Shown one piece after another: positions 53,951 to 64,000 of a stretch of 64,000 bases of DNA (positions are counted from its first letter, which is position 1; every line of letters begins with the position of its first letter). The notes beneath the pieces are model-generated. The model had not been told where the DNA came from and made no database searches. It saw only the letters and a list, made by a program, of their open reading frames with translations. A program made the translations under genes and the position numbers. Location of the stretch: the NCBI RefSeq assembly GCF_021155765.1, contig NC_060105.1, forward strand, positions 16,277,001-16,341,000, read 5' to 3'. The stretch is from Diprion similis. Its lineage: Eukaryota > Arthropoda > Insecta > Hymenoptera > Diprionidae.

Positions 53951-56134
53951 TTAAAAGAATGGAGTCCCATTGAGCCTAGTAAATTTTGACGTCAGACTCA
54001 GCTAAGGATATTTCTTGCCAGTCTGGGCGAGTTTCTGCTTCTTTCTAAGATTTAACCTGAGACAGAGTAGAATCTTCTTGTTGAGATCTTTTCCAATCTT
54101 CGAGGTTTTCTCTAAAAGAAATCTTCCGTATTGTAGGAGGAGGATCTCTGTATTTTTTAAGGCGAGTACATTGCCTACAATCTGTCGTTTTTTCGCAGGG
54201 TCTTCGAGAAAGAGCGTCAGCGTTTCCATGTTGTAAACCTGCTCGATGAAGAATTTCGAAATCGTACTGTCCGAGCCTCTCAATCCATCTAGCTACCTGA
54301 CCTTCGGGGGATTTAAACGAAAGTAACCACCTTAAAGAAGCATGGTCTGTTCTCATCAAGAATTTCCTCCCGTACAAATAATGATGAAAGTGGACTACGG
54401 TTTTAACAACAGCTAAGAGTTCTCTTCGAGTTACACAATAGTTCCTCTCGGTTTTACTAAGGACTCTGCTGTAATAGCTAATCGCTCTCTCCTGACCTTC
54501 CTGAATCTGTGACAAGGCTCCACCTATCCCTGACAAATAGGCGTCTGTATCTAAAATAAAAGGAAATTCGACCTCTGGATAGGCTAAAATCGGGGAAGAA
54601 GTAAGATTTTCTTTCAATTTCTTGAAGGCTTCTTCGCATTCCGGAGTCCAGTCGAATGGAATCTTGATTCCTGTGAGACAATGGAGGGGTTTGGCTATCG
54701 TGGCGAAACCTTTTACAAATCGTCTGTAGTAGGTACAGAGACCCAAAAAGCTCTGAACTTGCTCTTTGTTCGTCGGTGTCGGCCAAGCAGAGACCTTCTC
54801 GATCTTGGAGGGATCGGTCTTCACTCCTTCAGCGGAGACTATGTGACCGAGGAAGCTGACTTCTTTCTGGAACAGATGGCATTTCTTTGGACTCATCTTT
54901 AGCCCTGCTTGTTTTAACCTGGAGAAGACTTGTTTGAGGTGGTACACTTCTTCAAAGTCTTTCCCGAAAACGATTATGTCGTCCAAATAAACGAGGCAAA
55001 TTTTTCCTGTGAGTCCTTGGAGGACAGTCTCCATCATCCGTTCAAAGGTAGCCGGGGCGTTACTTAAGCCAAAAGGCATTACCTTAAATTGCCATAATCC
55101 TCCTAGTCCTGTGACGAAAGCTGTCTTTTCCTTGTCCAGGGGATCCATCTCAACCTGCCAATAGCCACTCTGAAGATCAATGGTACTGAACCAGGTCGCG
55201 CCAGCAATCAGATCGAGCGTTTCGTCGATTCTGGGGAGAGGATAGGAGTCCTTCTTGGTTATGTCGTTCAGCTTCCTGTAGTCTATGCAAAATCGCTTGG
55301 AGCCGTCCTTTTTGTTGACCAGGACGATCGGAGAAGCCCAGGGACTGGAAGAAGGCTCGATTACGTCGTTGGTCAGCATATCTTCAACGAGTTTCTTCAC
55401 CTCTTCTCTGCCGTTGAGAGCGAGTCTCCGGGGAGCTTGTTTAATTGGAGGATTGTTTCCGACGTCGATTTTGTGTTTTACCGACGTACATCTCCCCTTG
55501 TCTCCGCTGTTTACTGCAAAAGAATCTGCGTACTTAAATAAAACAGATTGAAAGGATTCCTTCTGTTGTAAATCCAGCGTGGTCGACGATTTTTCAAAAA
55601 GATTTTCTAGATGTGAAGGGAGCAGATTTTGATGATTGTCTTAGGAGAGTTCTACTTCTCGTATTCTTGGAGGAGTCCAGTACACTCTTCTTTTCTTCGA
55701 GCAGAGAGGGATTTCGCGGCTGTTAGACGTCAGAGAATTACTCTTGGTGGAAATCACGCAATCGTGAGCTGTGAGGAAATCTAAACCCAAAATACCTTCA
55801 TCCTCGATATCTGCGACAAAAACCTTGTGTGGAGAGTCGATACATCCGAAAAGGTTAATCTGCACGATAATCTCTCCCAAAACCGGGGTCGTCTCTCCAG
55901 TGGCTGTTCGCAAAGATAAAGAGGGAACAGTCTGGTCGTCAGATTTTAAAAGATCCGACCGAACAACGGTTACCTCTGCTCCGGTATCAATTATCCAGAG
56001 GCAGTCAACGCCATTGACAGTTCCGCGTGCGTAAAGACCAGACTGTCTTAAACTCCTTAGTAAAAACTGAGTCGCAAAAGGGCTTTCTACTCTAACAACC
56101 TGCGATGATTTTCGCCCTCCTAAATCATCTGAAT
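53951..56134 (-). pseudogene. Ty3/gypsy pol: protease-RT-RNase H with point stops
   Basis: The pol frame starts at the slip site (56138-56144). Protease: IIDTGAEVTVV near 55985 and IEDEGILGLDFL near 55795. RT: FCIDYRKLND, FSTIDLQSGYWQVEMD, FVTGLGGLWQFKVMPFGL and catalytic YLDDIIVFG (about 54985). RNase H: DTDAYLSGIGGALSQ, RRELLAVV, RTDHASLRWLL and HGNADALSRRPC. Three premature stops break the polyprotein: TAA at 55641-55643 (GAA in copy 1), TAG at 54045-54047 (TGG in copy 1) and TAG near 53979. All domains are otherwise full length and in one frame, in line with recent inactivation. Confidence 0.9.
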
Positions 56135-57714
56135 CTAGTTTTTTGAGATAGCCATGGTCGAGGTGCCGGGATTAGAATTCTGATGACTATCTTCCCTGGC
56201 TACTTTACTATTTCGCCAATTATTAGCGTTTGAATTTGAGCTTTGCGTCTGAGACTCTGCTTTGCGTTTTAACGCGAAACAGTGATTGGCGTCATGGCCT
56301 TTTTGGTTGCAAAACAAGCAAGTGAGGGTAGTAAACCTATTGTCTACTCTCTCATTGACGTACTGAGGTCTTCTAATGTGGCTCTGAGAAGAACCGCGAC
56401 TATTCTTATCTTTAAAATTTCTATTATTATTGTAATTTTTATTATATTTCAGGTTATGAGACTTGGTCTCTTCCGAGCGACCACCCCCTTTTCTATAGAG
56501 GTGTTATCATCCACCTGTACTTGGCGGAGTTTGCCCGCTCCAAAATATTGTTTTCGCATGGCCTCCACCTCGAGAGCTTTGGCCATTGCCTCTCGTAAGG
56601 AAGTTAAACCCGACGTTCCAACGGCCATTTTAACTTCCGGGTCGTTAATAGCGTTTAAAAATGCTTGTGTCGCTAAAATATTACGTGACGGTTCGTGGTC
56701 TGGCAAAGCTATTCGCGACAGTCGCTCTATGTCTTGTCCGAGAGAGGCAAGGTCTTCGTCTCGTCCTTGTCTCCTAGTTTGTAATTGAGCAGTATATAAT
56801 TTTGTCAAATGATCATTACCGTATCTTAATTTTAACGCGGAGCTGAGCTTTTCGAAGTCAGAAATTTCTTCTTCTGACAAAGCTGTCAATACGTTCAAAG
56901 CTGGCGTTCTAAGACAAGAGGCAAGGCTATGAGCTTTCATGGCGGAGTCCCATTGATTATGTCTAGCAATTGTATTGAACTGTCTTTCATATTCAGCCCA
57001 CGGAATTTTTCCGTCAAAAATAGGCGGTTTTAACGCACAGATAGGTTTTTCACATGTTTGAGAGGGGACTCGGAATACTCTTTGATTATCTAATTGATTT
57101 GATTGTGGGAAATGAGGTTGAGCATTTGATGGTGGCTCGGGAAAGTAGGTCTTGGTTATTACTCTGGGTCTCGAAATCGGAGAACAGTCAAGTTCTCTAA
57201 TAAAAGGAACAGACCTTGAATTTCGAGGAACTTGGTCCACTAGGATTTGGCGAGGAGAAGTCCGGGGTGTCGGGATAGGAACCATCCTGGGAGTGGGTAC
57301 CGGGGAAACTCTGGGAGTAGCGACCGGTTCTCCAGACTCCTGAGCTTGATTTTTAGCTTGAAGAGCCGACACTGTGGACTGGAATAGTTCGATGATTTGT
57401 GTTTCTGAGCGTGTCTGGGCCTCGCGATCCAGTCGACGCTGTTCTTGTTGTTCCTGTAGAAGATCCATCAGATGCTGCTGATGACGTTCAGCTGCTTCAC
57501 GTTGTTTCTCTGTGGCTTCCTGTTGAGCCTGAAGAACCTTCAGAAGGTCTAAAGCGGTGACGGTGGGCGTCGAAGGTGTTGTAACAGGGGTCACCGTCGG
57601 TGCAGCTTCTGGAGCCGCAAAAGTTGGCTCGGGAACTTGTAGGTCTCCTCTCAGTGAGGGGCTATCTCCACAACTTTCCCGGCGGCGTGAGCGGGTCGAA
57701 CGACTGACACTCAT
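56135..57714 (-). pseudogene. Ty3/gypsy gag, complete copy, one frameshift
   Basis: The ATG at 57714 starts MSVSRSTRSRRRESCGD, as in copy 1. A Gln/Glu-rich coiled coil (LLKVLQAQQEATEKQREAAE) occupies residues 60-130. A Pro/Arg linker and the capsid region (PWAEYERQFNTIARHNQWD, KLRYGNDHLTKLYTAQLQ) follow. The frame stops at 56449. The nucleocapsid with one knuckle CLFCNQKGHDANHC continues in another frame to the stop at 56135. The switch lies at the run AAAAGGGGG (about 56484-56492), where a one-base slip is the simplest cause. Confidence 0.88.
56138..56144 (-). promoter_or_regulatory. Putative -1 frameshift site A AAA AAC (complete copy)
   Basis: The last gag codons read TCA AAA AAC TAG. The heptamer A AAA AAC is a classic X XXY YYZ slip site. 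The -1 frame continues into KLDSDDLGG and the protease. It matches 2170-2176 in copy 1. Confidence 0.7.
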
Positions 57715-57760
57715 CTTCAAATTCGCGCACTGAATTGACTCACGAAAGAAAAAGCTTTAA

Positions 57761-57779
57761 ATCCCGATTCTGACACCAG
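57761..57779 (-). other. Primer-binding site, tRNA-Leu-like (complete copy)
   Basis: TGGTGTCAGAATCGGGATT on the minus strand, one base from the 5' LTR end, identical to copy 1. Confidence 0.65.
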
Positions 57780-58062
57780 TGTTACACTCTTAGCGTAACG
57801 AGTAAAACGAGGGTAAGAAGCTTAGTTAGGTGAGCAATTAAAAGGCGCTAAATGAGAAATATGCTTTGAGAAAAATGTATGTGGGGTAAAGAACGTGTTA
57901 TCAGCTCAAAGTCTGAAACAGATCTGTTTTTACAATAATAGCGGTTGACGCAGCAACCTTATTCATTCGATGACATAAGAAGACTTAGTTTTCTTGCGTC
58001 ACATGCCGACTACTAGATCATTAGAAACGGGGGTAAAACGGGTGATTTTATCCTTTGTAACA
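57780..58062 (-). repeat. 5' LTR of the complete gypsy element
   Basis: 283 bp, paired with 50343-50625. On the minus strand it begins TGTTACAAAGG and ends GTGTAACA before the primer-binding site. Confidence 0.93.
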
Positions 58063-59228
58063 GTATTAAATACAACTTAAAGTCATCCGGTCGAATTTTT
58101 ACGTACAAAGGTAAAGGATATGAATATACGGCTCTCTATCTTTATTCGTTTATGAAATTGAATCGTTCACAGAGATAATTTTTCATCTTTTCGTCATACT
58201 CTCGGCAACAGAAGAATTACAGACGTTTGAGTTTTACTGTTACGTGGTAATTTCATAATTTATTGACGGATATAATTTCCGCAATATTAAGGTTATTCGA
58301 AATTTCAAAACAGTTTACAATCAAAAAATATATCAGATCTTTCGACGTATCAGATATAAAAAAAAGAGAAAGCAAAGCAAAGCAACAAAAAACGAATCCC
58401 TAATACGTTTACGAAAAAAAAATTGAAAACGTCATACTGATGAAATGTGATCATACATATAGACACAAATTGCGTACAGAATCGAACATATATATATAAA
58501 ATATATGTCTGTAGTGAAGTATTTCTACATAAGAAAATTTTTTTTCCTTCCCGGCAGGTTGAACAATTCCATTTAGGTATAAAAATACACCGATTCAAAT
58601 TTGAGCCATTAATATTGATATCCAGAGGTTGCGCATGGCACTTTTCTATTTTTCACAAGAATAAAATGGGAGAAATGCTTTTACACATTCTGATTTGAAT
58701 AACTAGCTAACGATGCGTTGTACAAAAAATTCACAAACGTATTTTTTGAAAATATTCAACACTTCACAAAATACCTTGTATTATTTTCTGTTAAATTCAC
58801 TCGTTGAAAAGTTATTTTAGTTGGCTTGAATAACTTTTGAAATAGCTGAATAATAAATAAATAAAAATGATTCAGCATATAATATTAACATAATTTTTTT
58901 GCAGAGCGTCCAATTCTCTACAAAAGTATGCTTTTGAATCTTACGTACGACGCATCGTGAGCTAGTTACAAAAATCAGAACGAGCAAAAACCATTGTTTC
59001 CAGGTAATTCTTATGTAAATCTGAAAAGTACGATGCGCAACCTCCGAATGTTAATATTAGGAGATCAAACTGTGACGGGCATATTTTCAAACATAAATGA
59101 AACTTTTGGACCAGTTCGAAATTTTTGTTTTCATCGAAACACGCCAATATAAATACTGTATATTCCAACGGTCGTAGTCGATGACGTATCACCCGGTGTC
59201 CGGGCGATCTTGCCACATTCAACCAAGA
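58063..59228. other. No gene recognised; holds an inverted repeat
   Basis: AT-rich intergenic sequence. The frames 58350-58698 and 59240-58962 lie in the arms of the inverted repeat and have no domain. Confidence 0.5.
58555..59117. repeat. Inverted repeat with about 170-bp arms
   Basis: 58555-58725 aligns with the reverse complement of 58945-59117 (for example GAGGTTGCGCAT in both, AACTAGCTAACGATGCGT against GTAACTAGCTCACGATGCGT). Identity is moderate. A 220-bp AT-rich spacer separates the arms. MITE-like. Confidence 0.7.
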
Positions 59229-60032
59229 TAGGGTTGCCATCTCTGAACTTTGGCAACCAGGACAAGACGCGTGAAAATCCCGGATTTTAGAGCCCAGAAC
59301 CCGGACATGTCAATAGGTTTTTTTAAACATAGTCAGTGTAATAAAAAACCATTGAAAATGTCATAAATCACCTTTTTATTTATTTTCAGACCTTAAAATC
59401 AAATTTAGTCATCTTATATGATAAAATTTTATCATCATTTTAAATGTACCAACAAAACAGAATCTTATTACAGTTTGTTACAAATTGTTTCAATAAACAA
59501 TTAGAATTTTTTTATTCTTAAAATAAAACACAAATTATTCATATACTCTGTTATGAAAACAAAACCTTATTAAAATATTAAACCTAACAAAGTTCAATTA
59601 AATTTTTAAACAAAAATCTTAAAAGTACTGAGATCATTTTAGTATTCAGTCTTACAATTTTTGAGGTAACTCTTTTAACTCAATAATAATTATCTTTTTT
59701 AAATTTTTATCAGCAGCCATTTATGCGACAAAATATCTCTTAACATAATATGAACTAAATTCTTAAGCAACAAAACTGAACCTTTTTAAAGTTTGGACTT
59801 ACTGTAATGTAAGATAAGTTACATTATTAATTTTTTAAAACATAAAATAACCAAAAACTATACTCATTTATATCACCTTAAAGTTTTAATCAACAGCCAT
59901 ATTTTAAATTTCTTTTACGTAATAAAAACAATCATAACTTGAACTACAAAAATGAAAAGAAATTATTGCACTCATAAGTACATTATTTGACTATTTAGCT
60001 ATCAAAGCTTTTTCCTCAGCCTCTTGCCTTTT

Positions 60033-62146
60033 TTACTTTACAGTTTTTTTGTATTTATCACTCTTTCCGATAGCTTTCAGAATATCTTCCCTTTTTAGAA
60101 GGAACTTGTAAAAATCAATGCAGCTGTATTCTTGGAAATTGAATTTAATTTTAATTACTGACGAGATTGTTTCTACGCTTAGTAAATTTCTTTCTTTTCT
60201 CCATTGTTGTGTAATTAACGAGAATATCCTCTCCACGTTGGCATTATGAGCCGGAATGCAAAAAAAATACTGTGCGATTTTCAGCAATTCCGAATATAAA
60301 TTCGCATTCGGTGTTTTAAAAAATTGTACCCAAAGTTGATTTGAATTTAAAAGCTTATCTTGTTCACTTAGGTTTTGGCTAAAAGCCTTTAAATTCACCC
60401 ACTCGTCAATTAATTTTGCGTCGTCAATATCTATGTTCTTGTCTTTTAGATAAAGGACAGTGTCTTCAATAAGAGTCCATTCTGTGTTGTTATTAATTTT
60501 CTGCAAAAACATCCAGTCAAATTTCTCAAATTGTTTTAACGGTTTCATCCATTCTTCAATGTACGTTTTGATTTCCTTGTAGAAATCATGCGTGCATTTT
60601 TTAAACTCTTGTTTCGTGTTTTGATCTTCTTTATTTATAATACGCTGAACATTCAACGGCACGAAACTTTCCTTAATTCGGTCATCTAAGCTTTTTGTTA
60701 TGGATGCAAGTATGCTTCTGGTTTCAAGGACTGAATTATCACTTTTCTCTAATTTCTGTATTTTTGAGTGAACGGTGTGCATAATTGAGTGTATGAGAAA
60801 CAAGTATGCCTCCGAGATGTAGTGTACTACATTATCGATGTTACCGACTAATCAAACGGGGCTAGTTCGCTTTGTATAGCGCCATTTGTGTTTAGCGTAC
60901 CTGACGGATACACTCCTGCCTCCAATGCTTCTCCCATGTGATCGTTGTAAAAGACACACGTGTTCCTCGTCAGTTCTTATAATAAATATATATCTAGTAA
61001 TATGCAACAATTAATCTGTGTAATTTATTGACTAACGACGCACGGACACCACACGAGAGAGGATTTTCAAAAAACTGTTTAATTAAAACAGGTGGCCTTT
61101 CTATGCTTTCAAAATAATCGTTTAATGGACGGTAGAGCTTAAGGAGTCGCTCGATAGCTGGAAACAGGCTTAGCCAACGCGTCTTGGAATGATACAGAAG
61201 CTGTTTATATTCGACCTCAGCTGTTTCACAGAATTCTTCAAGAGCTTCCGTTCGAACTGTGTAAGTGGCAAAAAAATTATAAATTTTTAAGATGATGGAT
61301 TCCACGTCTACTGGCACTAAATCACATCCGTGGTGCACTGCGTTGTTAATGACATGTGCAGAGCATCCCACACCAATCATGTTTGGGTTTAGATTTTCTT
61401 TCAGCTTGTGGAAAACATTGTTGGTTCCACATCATTTTATTCCACCGAAGTTTGTATTGCAATTATCTCCAGCAAAAGCAATACATTTAGACAAGAGGTT
61501 ATGCTGGCGAAGCTGTGTTATTATAAGTTCAGTGATTGTGTCGGATGTCTCGTCTTTCGTGATTTCTATTTCGAGCACCTTTGTAGTGATTCCGTTTTTT
61601 TTTCGCATCAAAATATTGAATAATCAACGGGAATAATTTTGTGCTTCCATGATTACTAGCATCAGTAGCCACGCTGATGAATGGTATATCTGGTAAATCT
61701 CTTTCAAGTTCTTCAACCGACAAAGGGCTCAGCACTCCGGTGGCTATCGCAGTTGCTTTTGTTCGATTGCATGTAACTTTATTTGCAACATCTGACCCCG
61801 AAAATATTTCGCGGTTGAGAGCACAAGTGCAGTCCAATGAATTGAAGGACATATGATGGCTTACTGTATGATAGACGAGTGCGCCTTCCGCTGCTTGAAT
61901 AAGGAGGTCCTCCGATGTCGATCTTACAAAATATGTGGCTATATTTGAAGTACTTGATTGATTTTTCAAATTTGTTTTATGTTTCTGAGTACTTAAATGC
62001 TCATTTATGTCTGTAACGCCTTTGTTTGCGATTGAAATACTCGTGGAACAAACGGTACAAAACGCTTCCCAGTCATATTTTCCTTTTTTTAACATCGGAA
62101 ACTTAGTTTGTAAATCACTGTTAAATAAGCATTTACGCTTAGACAT
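60033..62146 (-). pseudogene. hAT transposase with BED-type zinc finger, broken
   Basis: 62146-61529 carries MSKRKCLFN, a BED/zf-type finger (FCTVCSTSISI...HLSTQKHK) and the first catalytic region (FISVATDASNHGSTKLFPLI). 61380-60994 carries GVGCSAHVINNAVHHGCD and KTRWLSLFPAIERLL. 60803-60033 carries the C-terminal dimerisation region (YFFCIPAHNANVERIFSLITQQWRKERNLL). Frame breaks lie near 61590-61440 and 60990-60800; the latter gap may include a small insertion. The family cuts and pastes DNA with 8-bp target duplications. This copy is inactive. Confidence 0.85.
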
Positions 62147-62159
62147 TTTGGTATCTAAT

Positions 62160-63570
62160 CTGAAAAGTATAAAAAAAGTAAGAATATTGTGAGATTCGAA
62201 TATCAGAGCGCCAGACTCGTCGATGGTTGGCCGATATCAGTGGAAGGTATAAGAACCTGGGTGTAATATACGAAACGAATTTTGAAGTGTATGTGTGCGA
62301 CACGTTAAGGTTCACGGCCTATTGGCAGTCGGTCCATAGACGTCATACAGAGCACGACTATCAATTTTAAGCTTGACCAAGCAACCTCACGGTATAATCT
62401 CGAGTGCACTCAACATTTAGTCAATCATCTACGAAAAACATTATAATCTTGACAATCCTGTTGGATTCCACATTTTTAATTAATAAAAATAATACGGACC
62501 GACTCGACGACACAAGACGGTGACAAGAACGAAAGATAAGTTGTAACGAGACAAGGATTATTCCAATGAAACTGTGTCATTCTTTTAAAATCATTCATGT
62601 TTCATTAAGTGTTGTTTTACATTATTTTTATGTGTGTGTGTGAATGATTTTATTTTTTATTTATATATATGATTTTTTATCTTTTTTACAATATATTTAA
62701 TTTGATTGGCTGTTGCCCTTTTACATCGCGTCTCTGTCCTTTTTATTTCTATTTATTTATTCTTTTATTCATACATATATTTTCTTAATTATTGTAGATT
62801 TGGCTTAACGTAATTATAATTTCAACGCACAAAAGCCGATAACAATAAATATCGTTACAATATAGTCACTAGAGAGTTTTCAAACAAGGGGTTAAATTAG
62901 AACTATAATAATGACTAGCTGTGCGACTTTGTCATCAAAATAGCATACTTGAAAATCTGTAAAAGAATCGAAAACTCTAAGCAAGAATCTCCGTAAACTT
63001 TTCAAAAAGCAAAATGATACCGCATCTTGACCTAATTTTCACCCCTCCATGATTATTTTTGAAAAAAAAGTAGCCTTTGTCCTTCTCTGGGATATGAACA
63101 TTATTTATGCCAAATTTCAGCCTAATCTGTTCGCGTAAAAAGGTTACAAACAGACAGAGTTACTTTCACACTTATAATGAAAGTGTGGATAGCTTTCAGA
63201 ATATTCAGATGAGCAGTGTCACACTACTGTACAGAATTACAACTACGATATGTAATAAAAATCTCGTCTACTGACCACGTGTACGTAGGTACACTCGCTC
63301 AACTGTAACGACGTCTATACTAATAACCGTCCTGCCACTCACTGCCAGTGGCGGCGAAGTCAAAGTGCACACCGTGGCAACTGGACGGGAGCGGCAGAGG
63401 GACGGTGAATTTGGCGATTCGGTTCGTCGGTTGATCACGGCGAGCGGGCACAGTGCGTGTGTCGCGGGCGGCCCAAGACTTTAAATTTTTAAACCCGGAC
63501 TACAAATGAAGCCCCGCCCGGACGCTCCCCGGATGCCCTCTAAACTAGGACAAATCCGGGGAAACCCGGA
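62160..63570. other. Non-coding 5' part of the hAT element
   Basis: AT-rich up to 63250, then GC-richer up to the terminal repeat. No frame with a domain. Confidence 0.5.
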
Positions 63571-63585
63571 CGGATGGCAACCCTA

Positions 63586-63897
63586 CCCTCACCGCTAGCT
63601 AGTCGGCTGTTCGTGTTTGTGCTTTCCCCTGCTATAGTTTCGCTTTGAGATTTGGTTGTGTGAGTTTGGTTCGCCGTCCGAGTCGGCGAACGAATGCTAT
63701 TGGACGGTAGATTCCGAATCTGGTAAGAGCATAGTCTCTTACGGCTTTCTCGAGCCTGGCGCCCAACACCTATTCTGCAGTGCCGTCAATCTTTGTTTTT
63801 TTCATCTTTCTATTGCCGTGTTGGTCAACGCCATTTTTGTAAACGAGCCTCTGTGCCGATCCCGCCTTCCCCCGGGTGAGGTAAAAAGCCCGTTACA
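63586..63897. mobile_element. TGTRACG-type fragment K, related to E1
   Basis: The reverse complement matches the first 310 bp of E1 (27910-28215) closely, including the terminal TGTAACGGGC (here GCCCGTTACA at the right end) and the motif CTGGCGCCCAACACC at 63755. The left part is cut by the end of the hAT element. Confidence 0.75.
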
Positions 63898-64000
63898 GAA
63901 TAAATAGCTATTTTTCTTATGAATAAATGGATTAGTTTTTCTTATCAAAAAAAATTTTTTTTCCCCTTGTGACACAAAAACTACCAATGCAATCTTGATA
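63898..64000. other. No gene recognised
   Basis: AT-rich flank at the window end. Confidence 0.5.

Larger units (their letters stand above)
50343..58062 (-). mobile_element. Complete Ty3/gypsy element with captured kinase ORF
   Basis: 7720 bp with two 283-bp LTRs that differ at three positions. On the minus strand: 5' LTR (58062-57780), primer-binding site, gag, -1 slip site, protease-RT-RNase H, integrase, deoxynucleoside-kinase-like ORF, polypurine tract and 3' LTR (50625-50343). An intron-containing gene lies on the plus strand between the kinase ORF and the 3' LTR. Flanking 4-bp sequences are ATAT and GTAT, one mismatch from a perfect duplication. Pol carries three nonsense changes and gag one frameshift, so this copy would need help to move. 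Confidence 0.92.
59229..63585 (-). mobile_element. hAT transposon with terminal inverted repeats
   Basis: The left end TAGGGTTGCCATC and the right end ATGGCAACCCTA form an inverted pair, and CCGGA-rich blocks follow inside both ends. A broken hAT transposase on the minus strand lies within. The 8-bp flanks (AACCAAGA and CCCTCACC) do not match, so one flank was rearranged, probably with the TGTRACG-type fragment at 63586. Confidence 0.75.

Noticed and set aside
53951..54050. Stop-codon readthrough as a normal strategy between RNase H and integrase
   Set aside because: The two TAG codons stand where copy 1 (for the first) and the family (for both) have Trp, so mutation is simpler.
56449..56492. 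Programmed frameshift inside gag at AAAAGGGGG
   Set aside because: It would lie before the nucleocapsid, which is not a usual place, and a single-base indel in a G run explains it; the gag-pol slip site is at 56138-56144.

Overview
The window is repeat-dense animal DNA, almost certainly from an insect or other arthropod. It is AT-rich and carries GT-AG introns of about 80 nt. It holds Ty3/gypsy, BEL/Pao and Copia LTR retrotransposons, an R1-like and a CR1/jockey-like LINE, hAT transposons and a Polinton/Maverick with a DUF8207-type gene often seen in arthropod Polintons. The species cannot be named from the sequence; a hymenopteran is plausible. No conserved housekeeping gene is visible. The layout is a nest of elements inserted into one another, as in heterochromatin.

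Layout: 1-3932 is a decayed, window-truncated Ty3/gypsy copy on the minus strand. 4.5-9.2 kb holds short repeats, a possible small spliced gene with duplicated exon units, and a BEL/Pao-gag plus hAT chimera. 10.7-23.2 kb is Polinton territory: a PolB fragment, packaging ATPase, DUF8207 gene split by a LINE, integrase with chromodomain, a nearly full PolB, and two small cysteine-rich genes. A four-exon gene for a secreted, Thr-rich protein follows (24312-23391, minus strand). 25.0-26.0 kb is the 3' end of another gypsy element. 26.6-33.4 kb is a Copia element whose interior was invaded twice by elements ending in TGTRACG...CGTYACA. 33.4-37.8 kb is an R1-like LINE. 37.8-45.5 kb holds a gag-like zinc-knuckle ORF, a transposase-like pseudogene, a large hairpin and BEL/Pao remains, bracketed by two inverted GATTAC-type arrays. 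45.8-49.4 kb holds two more TGTRACG-type elements with perfect 4-bp target duplications. 50343-58062 is a complete Ty3/gypsy element, and 59229-63585 a hAT transposon.

The most striking region is the complete gypsy element. Its LTRs differ at only 3 of 283 positions, so it is young. After the integrase, in the place of env, it carries a captured deoxynucleoside-kinase-like gene with P-loop, ERS and lid motifs. That reading frame opens directly behind a good splice acceptor, which suggests spliced, env-like expression. Between this gene and the 3' LTR, on the opposite strand, lies a small two-exon gene for a protein with three CxxC pairs. A nucleotide-salvage kinase plus an antisense spliced accessory gene in a Ty3/gypsy element is, as far as I know, undescribed. 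Gag and pol are joined by an A AAA AAC slippery heptamer that is conserved in the decayed copy at the window start.
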